Positions 1-11,469 of a stretch of 64,000 nucleotides of DNA are shown piece by piece (position 1 is the first letter of the stretch; every line of letters starts with the position of its first letter). The DNA is taken from positions 1 through 64,000 of the forward strand of contig JAGKQE010000030.1 of the NCBI GenBank assembly GCA_022609375.1. The letters run 5' to 3'. The DNA is from Xenosphaeropsis pyriputrescens (lineage: Eukaryota > Ascomycota > Leotiomycetes > Phacidiales > Phacidiaceae). The position numbers and the translations under genes are program-made. The notes beneath the pieces were generated by a model that did no database searches, had not been told where the DNA came from, and was given only the letters and a program-made list of their open reading frames with translations.

Positions 1-614
1 CAACCTAAATCTTTTATACTTTTTTTGTCTAAAACTACACTTCAACCCCCCCCCCCCCCCCCCCCCCCCCCGACCTCGACTCGACCCCGACCACCCACTC
101 ACCCACTCACTCTCACTCACCCTCCCACAGAGAGAGACTCCGCCTTTGACAAGAGAGAGCGAGAGCGAAAGCAGCGCCAGAGAGGGAGGAAGAGGAGGAG
201 CCAGGACGGCAACGATCGATCCGATTCATAACGTCGTAAACATTCTCCACTCGTCCACGCAACATCATTACCACTATCTTCGCGTCCCAGGCAGGCCTGA
301 CAAGAGAGAACAACCGGAGAAGAAGAGGTGGAGGAACTGAAAACACCATATCATTTTCACTTACATTTACACTTGCATTTTCCCTTTCCTTACTATTTCC
401 CCTACGCTGCTATTGTTGCACGCTGCCCACCCCAGCCCAGCCGCATTACCCAGAGCGAAGAGCGAGCTCTCTTATACTCCGCTACCACCAACCCTCACTA
501 TCGCTTCTCGTCATTCAAGTTTCAAACCCAATCGAACCCCGAGTAGAATCCCAATAATCCTTTCGCGCGGTGAGCCGAGCCCAAAAGGGTGCTCTGTAGA
601 CAGGACAGACTATA
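1..614. other. upstream region of the F-box gene
   Basis: No gene is visible. The stretch opens with an uninterrupted run of 26 C (46-71), followed by CACTCAC-type pyrimidine repeats and A/G-rich patches. Short ORFs here are low-complexity translations. It most likely holds the promoter and 5' leader of the F-box gene that starts at 615. Confidence 0.6.
46..71. repeat. poly(C) tract, 26 C
   Basis: This is a homopolymer of 26 cytosines read directly from the sequence, flanked by TTCAA and GACCTCGACTCGACC. Long C runs are unstable and prone to sequencing error, so the exact length is uncertain. Confidence 0.9.
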
Positions 615-3600
615 ATGGCCACAGCTCACGCGCGAGCTTCCGGGTTCACTCGAACTACTTTTGAAAAACCTCAAGGCAGTCACAATGTTTGCCCTTCGGC
701 CTTCATGCGCCTACCAGACGAGATCATAGAAGAGTAAGCCAAGATGACAGCTCATGCGCCTGGACATCCATCTCACCGAGTGCAACTGGGCTGACCCTTC
801 TTAGAATTTTACTGCTGGCCGATCCAAACGGCTTCTCTTCTCTCGTCCTACTGAACAATCAATGGCGACGAGTCTCGCAGCAGGCATATTTATATGCGCA
901 TCAACTTTCCAAGCTGCCCTCGTCCAGCAAGCCGGTCGACTTCAACCCTCCCGTGGAAGACAAATTGGCGCATTTCCGCAATAGGTTCATAGAGGAGGCC
1001 AGGCGCAATCTCTTTGACTCTTGCATACGTCCGCGAGAGACGGTGATCAAGCTGATATCTACTTCTACAGCCTCTTCTTCGTCTTTTCCAGGCGGCGAAG
1101 CATTTCAGTTCTCCTTCTCCCCCGGGGGCCGTTTCCTTTTGGCATACACATCTTCTCGTCTTCATATGCTGGACGTTGACGCCGAGACCATCAAGGTCGC
1201 CAGAGAGTTCAAAATATTACGCCGCCCTGTCGCGGCCACGGTACTTGATGATGGCTCCCTCCTAGCCGTACTATCATCGGATCACCAAGTCGACGTTTAC
1301 AGCTTGGCGGGCGAGAAAACAAAGCATACGAAGGCACTTGCTTTAGTCCATCCCCCCCGAACCATCGCTCTATCTCCCGAGGGAACAGTCCTGGCAGTTG
1401 CATACGATGGTGGTATTGAGGTCTATTCGCTCGCTGCACAAACCCAGGCTGTTGATCGCAGAGCCGTGAAGTGCGATGCTGCAGATTCCCTAACCTTCTC
1501 AACGGACGGAACACAATTACTCGGCACGACCTTACAATCGAGAAATCCAAACACAGTTGTTTTATGCGCCCCTTACTACGACGACGATCTCGCTCCATCG
1601 GTCGAAGGACCGCAACAATCCTGGACGACTTCTATCCTTTTCCCAAACAGTAGTCGCGATTGCAGTCACGCAGTCTTACTTCCAAACCCTTCCGACTATG
1701 AGGCCTCTTGGACATTCACCTATGACAGGGTATTTGAGACATTCCGGGCTGTACGTGTGGACGATCTGAGAAACGGCACGACATATTTCCATGGCCCGGC
1801 GCCTAGCAAGAGCTTTACTCGAAAGTTGCTTCCACATACCTTACCAGCAGCCAGCGACAAGGGAGAGATGGTCGCGGCAGGTTTTGAAGGACGCGAAATT
1901 TGGTTGTATGGTGTTCCGGGTGACCTCGACGCAGTTGCCGAAGTTGAAGCAATGCATAACTACAACGATACCGAGCTCGGCACCCCTCCGAGCACCTCGT
2001 CTCGCCGAAACAGCCAGCCTTTCCAGCCTCGAAACTTCAGTAGACATCTGAGCCCCGAGGCGACAAGCCGGGCTCTGCAAAGACAATTGCTTTCGGACCA
2101 AGCTCGTAACAACTTTGTCGAAGGTCGAAAACTCACGGAATTTACAGGCGTCACTGCTATGAAATGGGTCGTAACCCCATCGCGATCGAATGTCAGCCAA
2201 CGTCTTGCTGCTGTTGCGCCTGGAACCATGGATGATCCATCGCCTTCTCAAGATTCTTTGAATCCAACAGATAACGGTCGCATTCTGCTTCTTGATTTCG
2301 CATATTCCTCAAGCAATGGCGGGAAGCGCACGGTTACGATCGAGGTCGGCGAGAATGAACCAGAAATGCTGGAGGAGGAGCAAAGGGATATGGAACTCGA
2401 AGTTGCTTTAGCTCGCAGAAGAAGTGTTGCTCTAAGCACCGTCAGTCGCATCAGCGTCAATGGTCTGAGTGATCCTTTCGTGGAAATGCGGCCTCGAACA
2501 GCACAGTCTCGAAGCCACTCTGCCGACCTTTTTGCTCCTGAAGAGAGGGACCAAGAGCGGGAATCATTCGAGGATCCTCGAGATGCCCTTGAGACTCCAT
2601 ATACTCAGGGTGACCCTCGATCTGAGACATCTCTTAGACGCGCAGCAACTATTGCTGCCACTAACCGAAGGTTTATTCCTCGAGGCACAGTCCAAGACCA
2701 CACGCCTTTCCGTAGAGGTCCTGGTCAAGAGGAGATGCCACATGAGAGTGATGCTGATAATTGGGTACCACCACCACCCCCATACTCGTCCGACGTGAAG
2801 AAACAGCTTCCTGAGCGGCTACGAAATGCTGTTTCGCCAATTCCAGACCAGGCACGTGAATATGTTGTCTCGCCGATTCAAGATATTCCAGAGGAAAACC
2901 AAGAAGAAAACACAGATGTTCCAGGCTCTTCAACGGCTCAATCAACCACTTACAACATGGCAACCGCAAATGTCAGTGTTGACTCATTGCAGACTTCATA
3001 TCAGCTTTCTCAGGGATTCATGAGCCAATCTTACGATGATGTTTACAATGTCTCTCCACCGGGTTCTCCAATGCTATCATCTACACTTGACGTTTGTGAG
3101 AACCTGGATTCGATTGTTATTTCACCTCCAGAGGATCTGGAAAGAACAGCTTACATCACAGAGCCAGTGCCTTTGACAACTGATGCTGTTCCTGCTATGC
3201 CATCTCGAACCCCGCCTCCCGCACCGTTGGACTTGTCTGCAACACGAAATTTTGACTCGAAGCCAACTAACGAAAATCTACTTTCACCAAAATCTCCAGA
3301 CCCAACAGCATCTGCTCCACGAACACCCGACACTGCAACAGACTCCATGTTCTCCGAGGCTTCGCGACCACAGACCCCACAGGGTCACATGGAATCCTCC
3401 ATTCCAGAAGAGGAGCCTCAAGCAGCCGACGACATCGTCCTGCCAACTCCCACCCAAGTCGAGCGTCTCAACAGCCGCACTGGCCGCTCACTCACCCGTG
3501 TCATCTCGAATGCTTCGCGCAAACGCCGCTCGGTCTCGAACCCAGGCAGTACAAAGGGGCGCAAAACACCCTCGCCTATTCGCCCCGAACCTCAAACTAC

Positions 3601-4099
3601 AGCATCCGGCACCTCGGGATCCAGTTCGGAGCTCAGCACGCCCACCATCGCCATCTCACCAAGCACAAGCCCACCGAAGCCTGCGGCGGCTACTCTGTCA
3701 CGTCCACCAGCCCGCGCCTACAACACGACCGTCGGCACGCCCGCCTCCTCCACCTCGCAATCCCGCCGCATGTCGCCACTGGCACCCTCCTCCAACAGCC
3801 GATACTCGTCGTCGACGCCCAACCTGCGGCCGCGCCTGTACCGACTCGAAACGATCCACTCGCAGACGTCCAACGACGGCGACGAGAAGAGCGCGGGCCT
3901 GCTGCGGCCCGATGGCACGTTTGATGGCGGCAAGCGCAGGGGTTGGAGGGGCAGCTTCAAGCGCAAGGGCGCTACCGGTAGACCGCCCATCATGAAGAGG
4001 CAGAGTGCTGACTGGGATGAGTTGTTGAAGCAGAGTCAGGCGCAGAAGGATGAGGCGAAGAGGCGTAAAAAGAGGGATAAGAAATGTGTTGTTATGTGA
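615..4099 (+). CDS. F-box / beta-propeller-like protein with C-terminal CaaX box
   Basis: Exons are 615-733 and 805-4099 (1137 aa). The 71-nt intron has a GTAAGC donor, CTGAC branch site and TTAG acceptor, and it splits the F-box: residues about 30-68 read MRLPDEIIEE then ILLLADPNGF and an LxxLNNQWRRVSQQAY-type segment. Residues about 130-320 carry repeated SPGGRFLLAY / LSPEGTVLAVAYDGGIEVYSL-type strands, typical of a WD40-like propeller. The rest is Ser/Pro-rich and disordered, with a basic tail that ends KKCVVM. CVVM is a consensus CaaX box, and the polybasic stretch before it favours prenylation and membrane attachment (inference). F-box proteins usually bind Skp1 in SCF ubiquitin ligases, so this is probably a membrane-tethered substrate adaptor. 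The first in-frame ATG of exon 1 was chosen as start because it restores a complete F-box. Substrate unknown. Confidence 0.85.
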
Positions 4100-5203
4100 G
4101 TTGGGGGGGACATATTCACTCTCTACTCTGTGTGGGAACGAGAGAGATATCCCTGTTAGGATATCTCGTTACACGACTTTTTATTTTCGCTTTCATTTGT
4201 TATGAGCATATACGTCTGCTTTCTCTTCCTTTTCGATTTACTCACTCACTCATTTGAGATATTCCTGGGGGGAAGCAAGCGATTTGGGTTACACCTTCTT
4301 CTTTTTTTCCTTTCTTCTCCTTCTTTTTGATCTTCCTTCTATATTCCGGAGGTTTTTGTTTATCGCATGGCTGAGAATGCGAGGCGTTCAGGAGCGAAGG
4401 GGGAATGATGATACCAAATACCAGTTTTGCTGTTTCAGTCTCGATCTCGGTTCTCGGCTCTTGCCTTGAGGCGCGCGTCTTTGTATTTCTACCTCATGAC
4501 TATTTTTCCATTCGCTTTCTTCTTGGGGTGTGGTGAGGTTGTTGTGAGATGCTCTGACTGAACTGCATGAGCTTGTGATATCCTACCATGCTATACCGTG
4601 GCCGGACTGTGACTCGGATCCTGCTATGCTGTAATGCAACCCAGCCGGCCTTCATGGTATCCGGCTCCATCACCGTGGGCATCCGTCAGGATATGCGTAC
4701 GTATGGCTTCCACGCGGCCGGGCTAGTTGTAGGATGCGATAGTCATACGCTCTCTACATATCTACCACGCATTCACATGCGTCCACTCCAGGCACAGTAA
4801 CAGCCATCCCACCAGAGCAGGACCTCAGCCATCTTCTCAGATACCCCGTGCGTGGATAGATCTCGTAGAGCTGCTTGCTGGTTGAATTTGATTAGCAGCA
4901 GATTCCTAGGCATTTGGCTTCATGGGGTAGCTTGTGTGCTGGAACTATCCCTATTACGCAACTCAGAAAATGAGGCTCGGTAGGCTCACATCATTCGGGG
5001 GATATTTCCATCGATATACATGCTCTGCGAGCCGGTTAGTATCTGGAGCTAGCGGCCTAAGGCTACAGATGCAACTCCACAGTGCTTTCTCCACAGTGCT
5101 TTCTCCACAGTGCTTTCCCCACAGTGCTTTCCCCACAGCGCTTTCCCCACGCCTAGGAACATGCCATCTTATAAGAGCATCACCTGTCCTACGTTTTGTC
5201 ACT
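4100..5203. other. intergenic region with tandem repeat
   Basis: No supported gene. The first 400 nt are the T/C-rich 3' flank of the F-box gene. The rest is unremarkable except for the 14-bp tandem repeat at 5077-5146 and a TATA-like TTATAAG at about 5168-5174 before the next start codon. Confidence 0.5.
5077..5146. repeat. 14-bp tandem repeat, 5 copies
   Basis: There are five contiguous head-to-tail units of CCACAGTGCTTTCY (5077, 5091, 5105, 5119, 5133). Variation is limited to a T/C change in the last base and one T-to-C change in unit 5. The array ends 57 bp before the start codon of the DUF7924-type gene, inside its probable promoter or 5' leader. Confidence 0.9.
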
Positions 5204-6752
5204 ATGGCTCGATCTGCTTCTTCTGCTTCTTCTGCTTCTGCTCAAGACCTTCAAAATTGCCGTTCGACATCACTGAAACAGGGTATGCTATCGCGCAAGG
5301 CCTTTTCTATTCATTCTAAATGTTCGTAGCAAAGCGACCTCAAGGAATCCTTACGCCTGCACAAGTCGACAAATCTCTTATCACAACCAGCCAACAAGAT
5401 CAGGTAAGTCTCCCCTCCTTAACATGTTGTACATTGAGCTTATAAATTTGTAGCCACAACCTACCTCAACTATAGAGCCCAGAAGCCTGAAACATAAGCG
5501 TTCTTGTAATTTGGATCAGCCTATACAAAAGCGGCAGCGAAGGACCGTCACTCCTATAGAGGACAAATGCCCTAATTCAAACCTATATACACCAGAAGAC
5601 GTACCGACGAAGTCAGACGTATATGTGGAACTGGCCAGCAACAATACAGACAACAACTACGCAGTTAGATATTGGACTGAACATCAGAAGTGGCCACTAA
5701 ACCTTCTCAGAGTGGGAGGAAACATAGATCACCTACTTGCAAAGCATAAGTCTACCATGAAGCTTCAGCGGAAGTCGTCAGCGTCCTCAATCAACTCATA
5801 CAATACCTCGCTTACACCATCCGACCAGATACCCCGGGAAGCCAAAAGTGTTATGTATAGGCATAGGAGCTACACAACTGTTCTTGTTACAAGGGATAGT
5901 TTTATGGATGATCCTGATGAGGGTATCAACAAATCAGGCAGTGATCTTTGCCAAGCCTTACTCTCTTTGGAGCAGACTGTTCCTCAGGATTCGTTGTTTC
6001 GCGACGATCTTTTCAAGAAAACTTGTCAAAAGATCCGCGGTCGAAATGAAGCTATGGTCGTTCAATATATTATGCCGTTGATTGTCCCTTCTTCCCAAGT
6101 TCTTGGGATATATGGTGCTGTCAATCTCAATCATCTGATTGAAAGTATTAATGAAGGCTGGAATAGTGCTATACCTTTTTACGGTCCCTGCCCACAACCT
6201 AACTACTCAGTTGGATTCCGACGGTCTCCATTTTCAGATGATCAGCTTCAAAAGCTTGAGCCTTTCGTTGGCAAGGTTACAATTGATTTTATGTCTTATT
6301 TTATGGGTACTTCTGAGATGTACTTTCCATTCTTAACCTGCGAGGTTAAGTGTGGTTCCTTATCACTTGATATTGCAGACCGTCAGAATTCGTATAGTAT
6401 GACGATCGCTGTGCGGGCTGTTGTAGAGTTGTTCAGGCTAGTCAAACGCGAGACAGAGACCGACCGCAAAATCCTCGCCATTTCAATCTCGCACGATGAC
6501 CACTTTGTCCAAATCTATAGCTATTATCCTGTAATCGATGGAAAGAAAACCACCTTCTACCGCCACCTTATTAAAGAGTTTGGTTTTGTTAACGACGAAG
6601 GCAAAGAAAAGTGGACGGCGTACAAATTTACAAGGAATATCTACGATGTATGGATGCCTAGCCATTTCGACCGAATATGCTCCGCCATCAACGAGATCCC
6701 CCCTAACGTTAGCTTCGACGTCTTGCAAGATTCTGAGTTACAATCAAGCTAG
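5204..6752 (+). CDS. DUF7924-type PD-(D/E)XK nuclease-like protein
   Basis: Exons are 5204-5282, 5330-5403 and 5454-6752 (483 aa). Both introns (47 and 50 nt) have GTATGC/GTAAGT donors. Exon 2 gives a KRPQGILTPAQVD-type segment, and exon 3 starts with a basic KRQRR patch that could be a nuclear signal. The conserved core at residues 340-370 reads FPFLTCEVKCG followed by ADRQNSYS. The E348-x-K350 pair plus the ADRQN motif matches the fungal DUF7924 family, which is predicted to have a PD-(D/E)XK nuclease fold. Family membership is from memory, and activity is undemonstrated. Such genes are lineage-expanded and patchy in Leotiomycetes. The stop at 6750-6752 (TAG) is odd: the same frame continues open for 111 more codons (see next entry), so the annotated end may not be the real one. 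Confidence 0.75.
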
Positions 6753-7088
6753 ACTAACCTCTCGCAAGAGTTAGATAGCTACCACCTTTTACAGTTAGAG
6801 ATTTTGGCTTCAGTTGCTAACTGGCATAGTGTTGCGGATGATACTCCTACGACTCCAAACACATCACCATTTGATCAAAGCGCTGTGGATAGGTGGGATA
6901 TGCCACCTCCTAGACCAACAGGTTCCCAGAAACGCACTCGTCGAGAAAGTAGTGCAGGTTCACAGAGCCTTGAGTCACAAGTTGCACTTCTGAGGGAGGA
7001 AAAGAGGCTTGCTGAAAAGAAGCAGAAAGAAGCGGCCGTGAGAAAAGAATTAGAGGAGCTGCAAGAATGGAAGCATAGCTCGGCTTAG
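6753..7088 (+). pseudogene. in-frame C-terminal continuation of the DUF7924 gene
   Basis: Directly after the TAG at 6750-6752 the same frame stays open for 111 codons with protein-like composition: a Pro-rich linker (DMPPPRPTGS), a basic patch (KRTRRES) and a charged coiled-coil-like end (LLREEKRLAEKKQKEAA) before TAG at 7086. There is no ATG near its beginning, so it is not an independent gene. It may be the ancestral C-terminus cut off by a nonsense mutation, a read-through extension, or an exon joined by a 42-nt intron (GTTACA at 6735 to GATAG at 6776, with a CTAAC inside) that would remove the stop and keep frame. Confidence 0.5.
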
Positions 7089-7711
7089 ACATTAAGGTAT
7101 TAAACGAGAGGTAGTAGGCGTTACTTATCCTATTTAAAGGTCTCATACATAAATACACTGTCTTTTGGTTCTTGATTTGTATATTCTCTGACTTCGCTTT
7201 ACATATCATACTAGATAATTTGTGAAAGACGTTCATTCCCTCTCCCAACACCCCGGACATCGCTGGCTGCTTTGTACTATTTATATATGCAGTCCGCACA
7301 GTACCAATGGCCACACGGCTTGCAAACCCTTACGCATGTATTCCGGGGCAACTTCCATGCAGAATTTACAAGTTGACATACTCTCCCTCTCCTCCAGCTA
7401 GAGAGCTCTCTTGGAGAGCGTATTGATTTGCTATTGCATGTTCTATAAATGATATCCAATTTTGTTGTCTAAACATGGGTCGAGACGGTGGGAGAGCTAG
7501 TTATGCAAGTTGTGGAGGAACTTCAAGATGGATGCGGGTTTGAGCTTGAGTGGTGTCAAGTCTCTATGCGAAACCAAATGATACAATGCTGCAGATTGAA
7601 GTTGAAAATTTGCAAACACAATGGGCTCTTTGGAAAGATGCTCGACTCCCAATGAGTGGAAGAGTCCTTTGATCAACATGACTTTTATCTTTCCTTGTTC
7701 TCTAATCTCAT
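7089..7711. other. intergenic, no gene seen
   Basis: AT-rich spacer between the DUF7924 locus and the 3' end of EMW1. I see no ORF with coding character on either strand. Confidence 0.5.
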
Positions 7712-10700
7712 TTACAATCCTTTCAACTCCTCCAATCTCTCCTTCAACATGTCAAACTCCTCAGTCCCATCCCACACATCCTTACTCTTACCAATGATAC
7801 TCCGCACAGCCTGTCTAGCCTTCAACTTCCAGCCCTTCTCCACAACCTCGTCCTCACCCGTCTTCTCCATGGGCCCATAGCTCTCCAGTGCCGCCGCCAA
7901 CGCATCCGTAGCATTAGCCGCCGCCTTCCACGCATCCTTATCTTCAAGCCAGATCTCACCAGCGGTAGCCATACGCCACGCCTTCTCAGCACAAGCCAAA
8001 GCCCCCGCCCAATCCTGCCTGAACAGCGCAAGCTTCTCCACAAGACTCCAAAGCTCGGGACGGGTCGTGATGAGGGGCACGACCTCGGCATCAACCATTT
8101 CGATGACTGCACGCGCAAGGGTACCACGAACAGGCATGTAGATTTCGCCAAAGCGAGCCGCGTTGTCAGGGCGGTCCATCTGGGAGAGCTGCGTGATGAG
8201 CGCGCGCAGAATATCTGCGTCAACGGCCTCCTCGCCGATCGTTGGTGCGCGGATACGTATCACATTGCGCATACCCTGTAAGATCTCGGGGTAGGATGGC
8301 GGCGACATACGTCCACCGATAGTGATGACATTGTCCCAGATCTTCCAATTGTCGTGAGCGATGCTCGCGCCACGCTTGTAGGCCATCAGAGCTTGCCGGA
8401 GTACGTCCCGGGGCGTTTGCGTGGTTGAGGGTTGGGTCAGATCGTCTCCGTCGATGGCATCACTGTTGACGGCTGCCTTAGAAAGTTTCTCCAGTTGTAC
8501 CATCTCCGAATGCTTTGAGAGGAGAGCAGATCCGAGGTTGCTGTAAGTTTTGGCATCGGTGTCATCGATCATGATGGATTGTTGGAAAGCAATGATAGCG
8601 CCATCCCAGTTGCCAACTCGGAGGTCAATATCGCCCAGGCGACTCCAGGTTTCTTCATTTTGTCTGTTGACTACCGAGGCCTTGACATATGCCTCACGAG
8701 CCAATTCGAGATCGCCTTGACGAGTGTAGTATTCCCCAAGTGTGCGTTGAGCTCTTGCGAATCGGTTGTTGGAAATCTCCCAAGCTCTATGCCAGCATCC
8801 CGGGTCTTGGTCAAGATCACCCAAGATACACCATAGGCGAGGCGCATGAGGTGGTGGTGGTGATCTCATCTCACCATCCCATTCCTCTGTAAGAACTTCT
8901 TCAGCATCAATGTCGTACCTGTCCATCTCTGGGCCCTTCTTGGAGTAGTAGAGTTGACGTGCAACAATTTGTCTGGCTCTTCCCTCTTGACTGACAGAGT
9001 GATAGCAAAGAGCGACTTCGGCCCACAGACGTAGCCGTTTGAAAATCTCAAGGGCAGTGACCAAACTTCCTGCATTACTCCATGCGAAAGCCAACTCAGA
9101 CTCGACTTCCCAGCGCGTAGGTGTGTTGAGCTGGAAGATATACTTCAAGCGCTCAGTGACAGGCGCAGACTCATTTGCCTTTGCTCTTGGGAAGAACTGG
9201 GTAACTTGAATTTGCGGAACACCATCTGTGGCAACAGCCGACTCCTCTTTCTCTGTGTCTGCAATAATCTGATCCACAATGGCTTGTAGTTGTAGTACAC
9301 TTCTCTCCATAGTTCTAGATCGATGGGATTCAATTCTACTGCGCACAAGGAGAGCTTGGGTGTAGACTTGCCAATTTGATGGTTTGTCCGTCAGCACTCG
9401 CACAGCAAATGGCAAGATTTCTTCTCTACTGAGTTTGTCCAATGGCGAAAGAGTGTCTTTGAGCGTCGCCTCGGTCAAGAGAATGATTTGATCCAAAGGC
9501 TGCAATTGCGGTTGATTATCTGGTTCCAGACCAGCCAGTTCCTTTGGCATGAAAGGATCCAGTACATCGTTTGCATCACTCTTCTTAAAAGCAATAGATT
9601 CAAGAAGAGTATCATCATTGAGGTCCAAGGCTGCTGGGGCACCATTTGTTTTGGTGTTGCGCCCACCCTCTGCTTCCGATGCAACCGTGAGACTGGTAGA
9701 TTTCTCTTCTTTAGGAGTAGGAAGCTCAGGTGTTGTATGACTCTTGGCATATACAACCAACTGAGAAGTGTCCTTCTCCTGAAACTTTGTTCTCTTTCCA
9801 AGCGCACCACTTAAAGCGTAGCTGAATTTCGAAACTTCCTTGGCACGCTCAACGTTACTCTTTGCCTTGAGATCCATACCTTGCATGATATAAATTTGTG
9901 CTCTCTCCAACAAGAACTGCACCTTAGCTTCGGTGGTGAAGGTTGAGTCATCTGCAAAGATTTCTTTCTCAAGAGCGGCCAAATCAGCTTCAATTTGGAC
10001 CTGAAGCCCCGAAGGAGAATCACTAAGCTTGACGCCAGTAAGGAGGCGTTGGTGGTAGGCGTTGAGACGAACTCTCATCCACTTCGTATCGTACTTTTGC
10101 CCATACACCAACGACTGAAAGCTATCCGCCCTCTGAGCACCAGCAGTCTTGTATGAGTCTGGAGCATTGACAGCTTCATACTCACAGCTCCCCTTCTTCA
10201 AGCCCGAAGTTCTTGGGAAGTAATCGCAGAAGACAGTCCGAGCCAAGCAAAACAGCTCGATATTTGGAATATACTGATAGACAGAAATGCCATCCATAGT
10301 CAGACTATCCAAACATTGCTGCCTAACAGCCGCAGCATCTGCGTCCTTGACCAGGAGGGACGAAGGGCTGAAGCTCAACGGAGGTCCAGTGACATTTGCC
10401 TGGAGAAAGACATCGAAGGCAGCCAGACCAACGAGCAAAGCGCAAGATCTCAGATAATGAACTTTCTGCTCAAAGTCCTCGACATTAGCTACCGAGTCTG
10501 ACGTCGGATCCGTAGAGACCAGTAATTCGCGTAGGACGTTGTGAGTCCAGGAACCAGCTATATCCCCATCAAGAGGCTGCACATTGATGCTGTCACATGA
10601 CCGGTCGAAAAGTTTCTGAGCGAAGGTGCTCGAGAGGATGGTTTTGTAGTCACCATTTTGATATGCGGTAACAAAGTCGGCTACCTCGATATTTCCACCC

Positions 10701-10792
10701 GTTTGCTGCGAACAGCTTTTGAGAGCGGCCAAGTCAACGAGCAGCGCATCGAGAGATCGTTGCCATACTGGCAAACTTGCTTCTGATACCAT
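7712..10792 (-). CDS. EMW1: TPR protein Emw1/TTC27
   Basis: Single exon, 1026 aa, near the usual length for fungal Emw1/TTC27. The diagnostic part is residues about 645-770: LWCILGDL, then a tryptophan-rich WHRAWE segment, RAQRTLGEYY, YVKASVVNRQ and TWSRLGDID, a run of tetratricopeptide repeats matching the TTC27 core. The N-terminal 400 residues are helical without clear repeats. In yeast, Emw1 is essential and linked to cell-wall integrity; human TTC27 has been reported as a co-chaperone-like factor. The precise role here is inferred from the family. The first ATG of the frame was taken as start. It lies upstream of the H4-variant gene on the same strand, with a separate promoter. Confidence 0.9.
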   Translation of the reverse strand: MVSEASLPVWQRSLDALLVDLAALKSCSQQTGGNIEVADFVTAYQNGDYKTILSSTFAQKLFDRSCDSINVQPLDGDIAGSWTHNVLRELLVSTDPTSDSVANVEDFEQKVHYLRSCALLVGLAAFDVFLQANVTGPPLSFSPSSLLVKDADAAAVRQQCLDSLTMDGISVYQYIPNIELFCLARTVFCDYFPRTSGLKKGSCEYEAVNAPDSYKTAGAQRADSFQSLVYGQKYDTKWMRVRLNAYHQRLLTGVKLSDSPSGLQVQIEADLAALEKEIFADDSTFTTEAKVQFLLERAQIYIMQGMDLKAKSNVERAKEVSKFSYALSGALGKRTKFQEKDTSQLVVYAKSHTTPELPTPKEEKSTSLTVASEAEGGRNTKTNGAPAALDLNDDTLLESIAFKKSDANDVLDPFMPKELAGLEPDNQPQLQPLDQIILLTEATLKDTLSPLDKLSREEILPFAVRVLTDKPSNWQVYTQALLVRSRIESHRSRTMERSVLQLQAIVDQIIADTEKEESAVATDGVPQIQVTQFFPRAKANESAPVTERLKYIFQLNTPTRWEVESELAFAWSNAGSLVTALEIFKRLRLWAEVALCYHSVSQEGRARQIVARQLYYSKKGPEMDRYDIDAEEVLTEEWDGEMRSPPPPHAPRLWCILGDLDQDPGCWHRAWEISNNRFARAQRTLGEYYTRQGDLELAREAYVKASVVNRQNEETWSRLGDIDLRVGNWDGAIIAFQQSIMIDDTDAKTYSNLGSALLSKHSEMVQLEKLSKAAVNSDAIDGDDLTQPSTTQTPRDVLRQALMAYKRGASIAHDNWKIWDNVITIGGRMSPPSYPEILQGMRNVIRIRAPTIGEEAVDADILRALITQLSQMDRPDNAARFGEIYMPVRGTLARAVIEMVDAEVVPLITTRPELWSLVEKLALFRQDWAGALACAEKAWRMATAGEIWLEDKDAWKAAANATDALAAALESYGPMEKTGEDEVVEKGWKLKARQAVRSIIGKSKDVWDGTEEFDMLKERLEELKGL

Positions 10793-11469
10793 CGTGCAAA
10801 ATTCGAGGTGTTGGTGTTCTGGTCACGGGATTGTAGGCTAGAATTGAAGTTTTTCGCGAAGCGAGGATTTTATCATAGCTTTTTGGCCACCTCCACGATG
10901 AGGGTACCGCTTTCTTGCATTTATGGATAAACAACTTGTCGTTCTTTTGGAACCAGGAAATTGCTTAGGTTCTAATACTATGTTGATCCTTCAAAGAATG
11001 GCTAACAATAAGATTTGTGATTAATTTAATGATACTTAATCAGCAGCAATTTGAATTATTTGTTAGCAGACGAAGCGATATAAAATTACCACTTCGGAGT
11101 GTTACAAAACTGAGAGCCTGTTCAGAGATTGAAGTAATATTGTTCTTATCAAAAGAACCTTGTGAGTTGCTCACCGAGTCCAGCTTGGAGACAAGAGCAC
11201 GTGGATCAAACCAAAATCTCAAGTACTCATGTGCAGAATTTCGTTTTATTCTCATTGAACAGTCTCTCAACTATGTTCTTGATACACACTTTGACCCGAG
11301 GCGCCATGACTTTCCCAACTCCTTCTTAAGTACTATGTAGTCCAATCCCTAGTGGTCCTATCATCCGATACAAACCTGGCGTGCCAGCCTTTCCACATAC
11401 TATGGGTATCGAAAAAAAAAGAAGAAACCCCCCCCCCCATGAAACAAATAAGAGAGAATTGAGAACAAT
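10793..11469. other. intergenic, EMW1 promoter and H4-variant 3' flank
   Basis: No supported gene. It contains the upstream region of EMW1 and, at about 11410-11440, an A-rich stretch followed by a run of nine to ten C just past the H4-variant stop codon. Confidence 0.5.

Noticed and set aside
3183..3995. 270-codon plus-strand ORF inside the F-box gene
   Set aside because: It is a shifted frame over the Ser/Pro-rich C-terminus, with unnatural His/Gln/Arg-rich composition.
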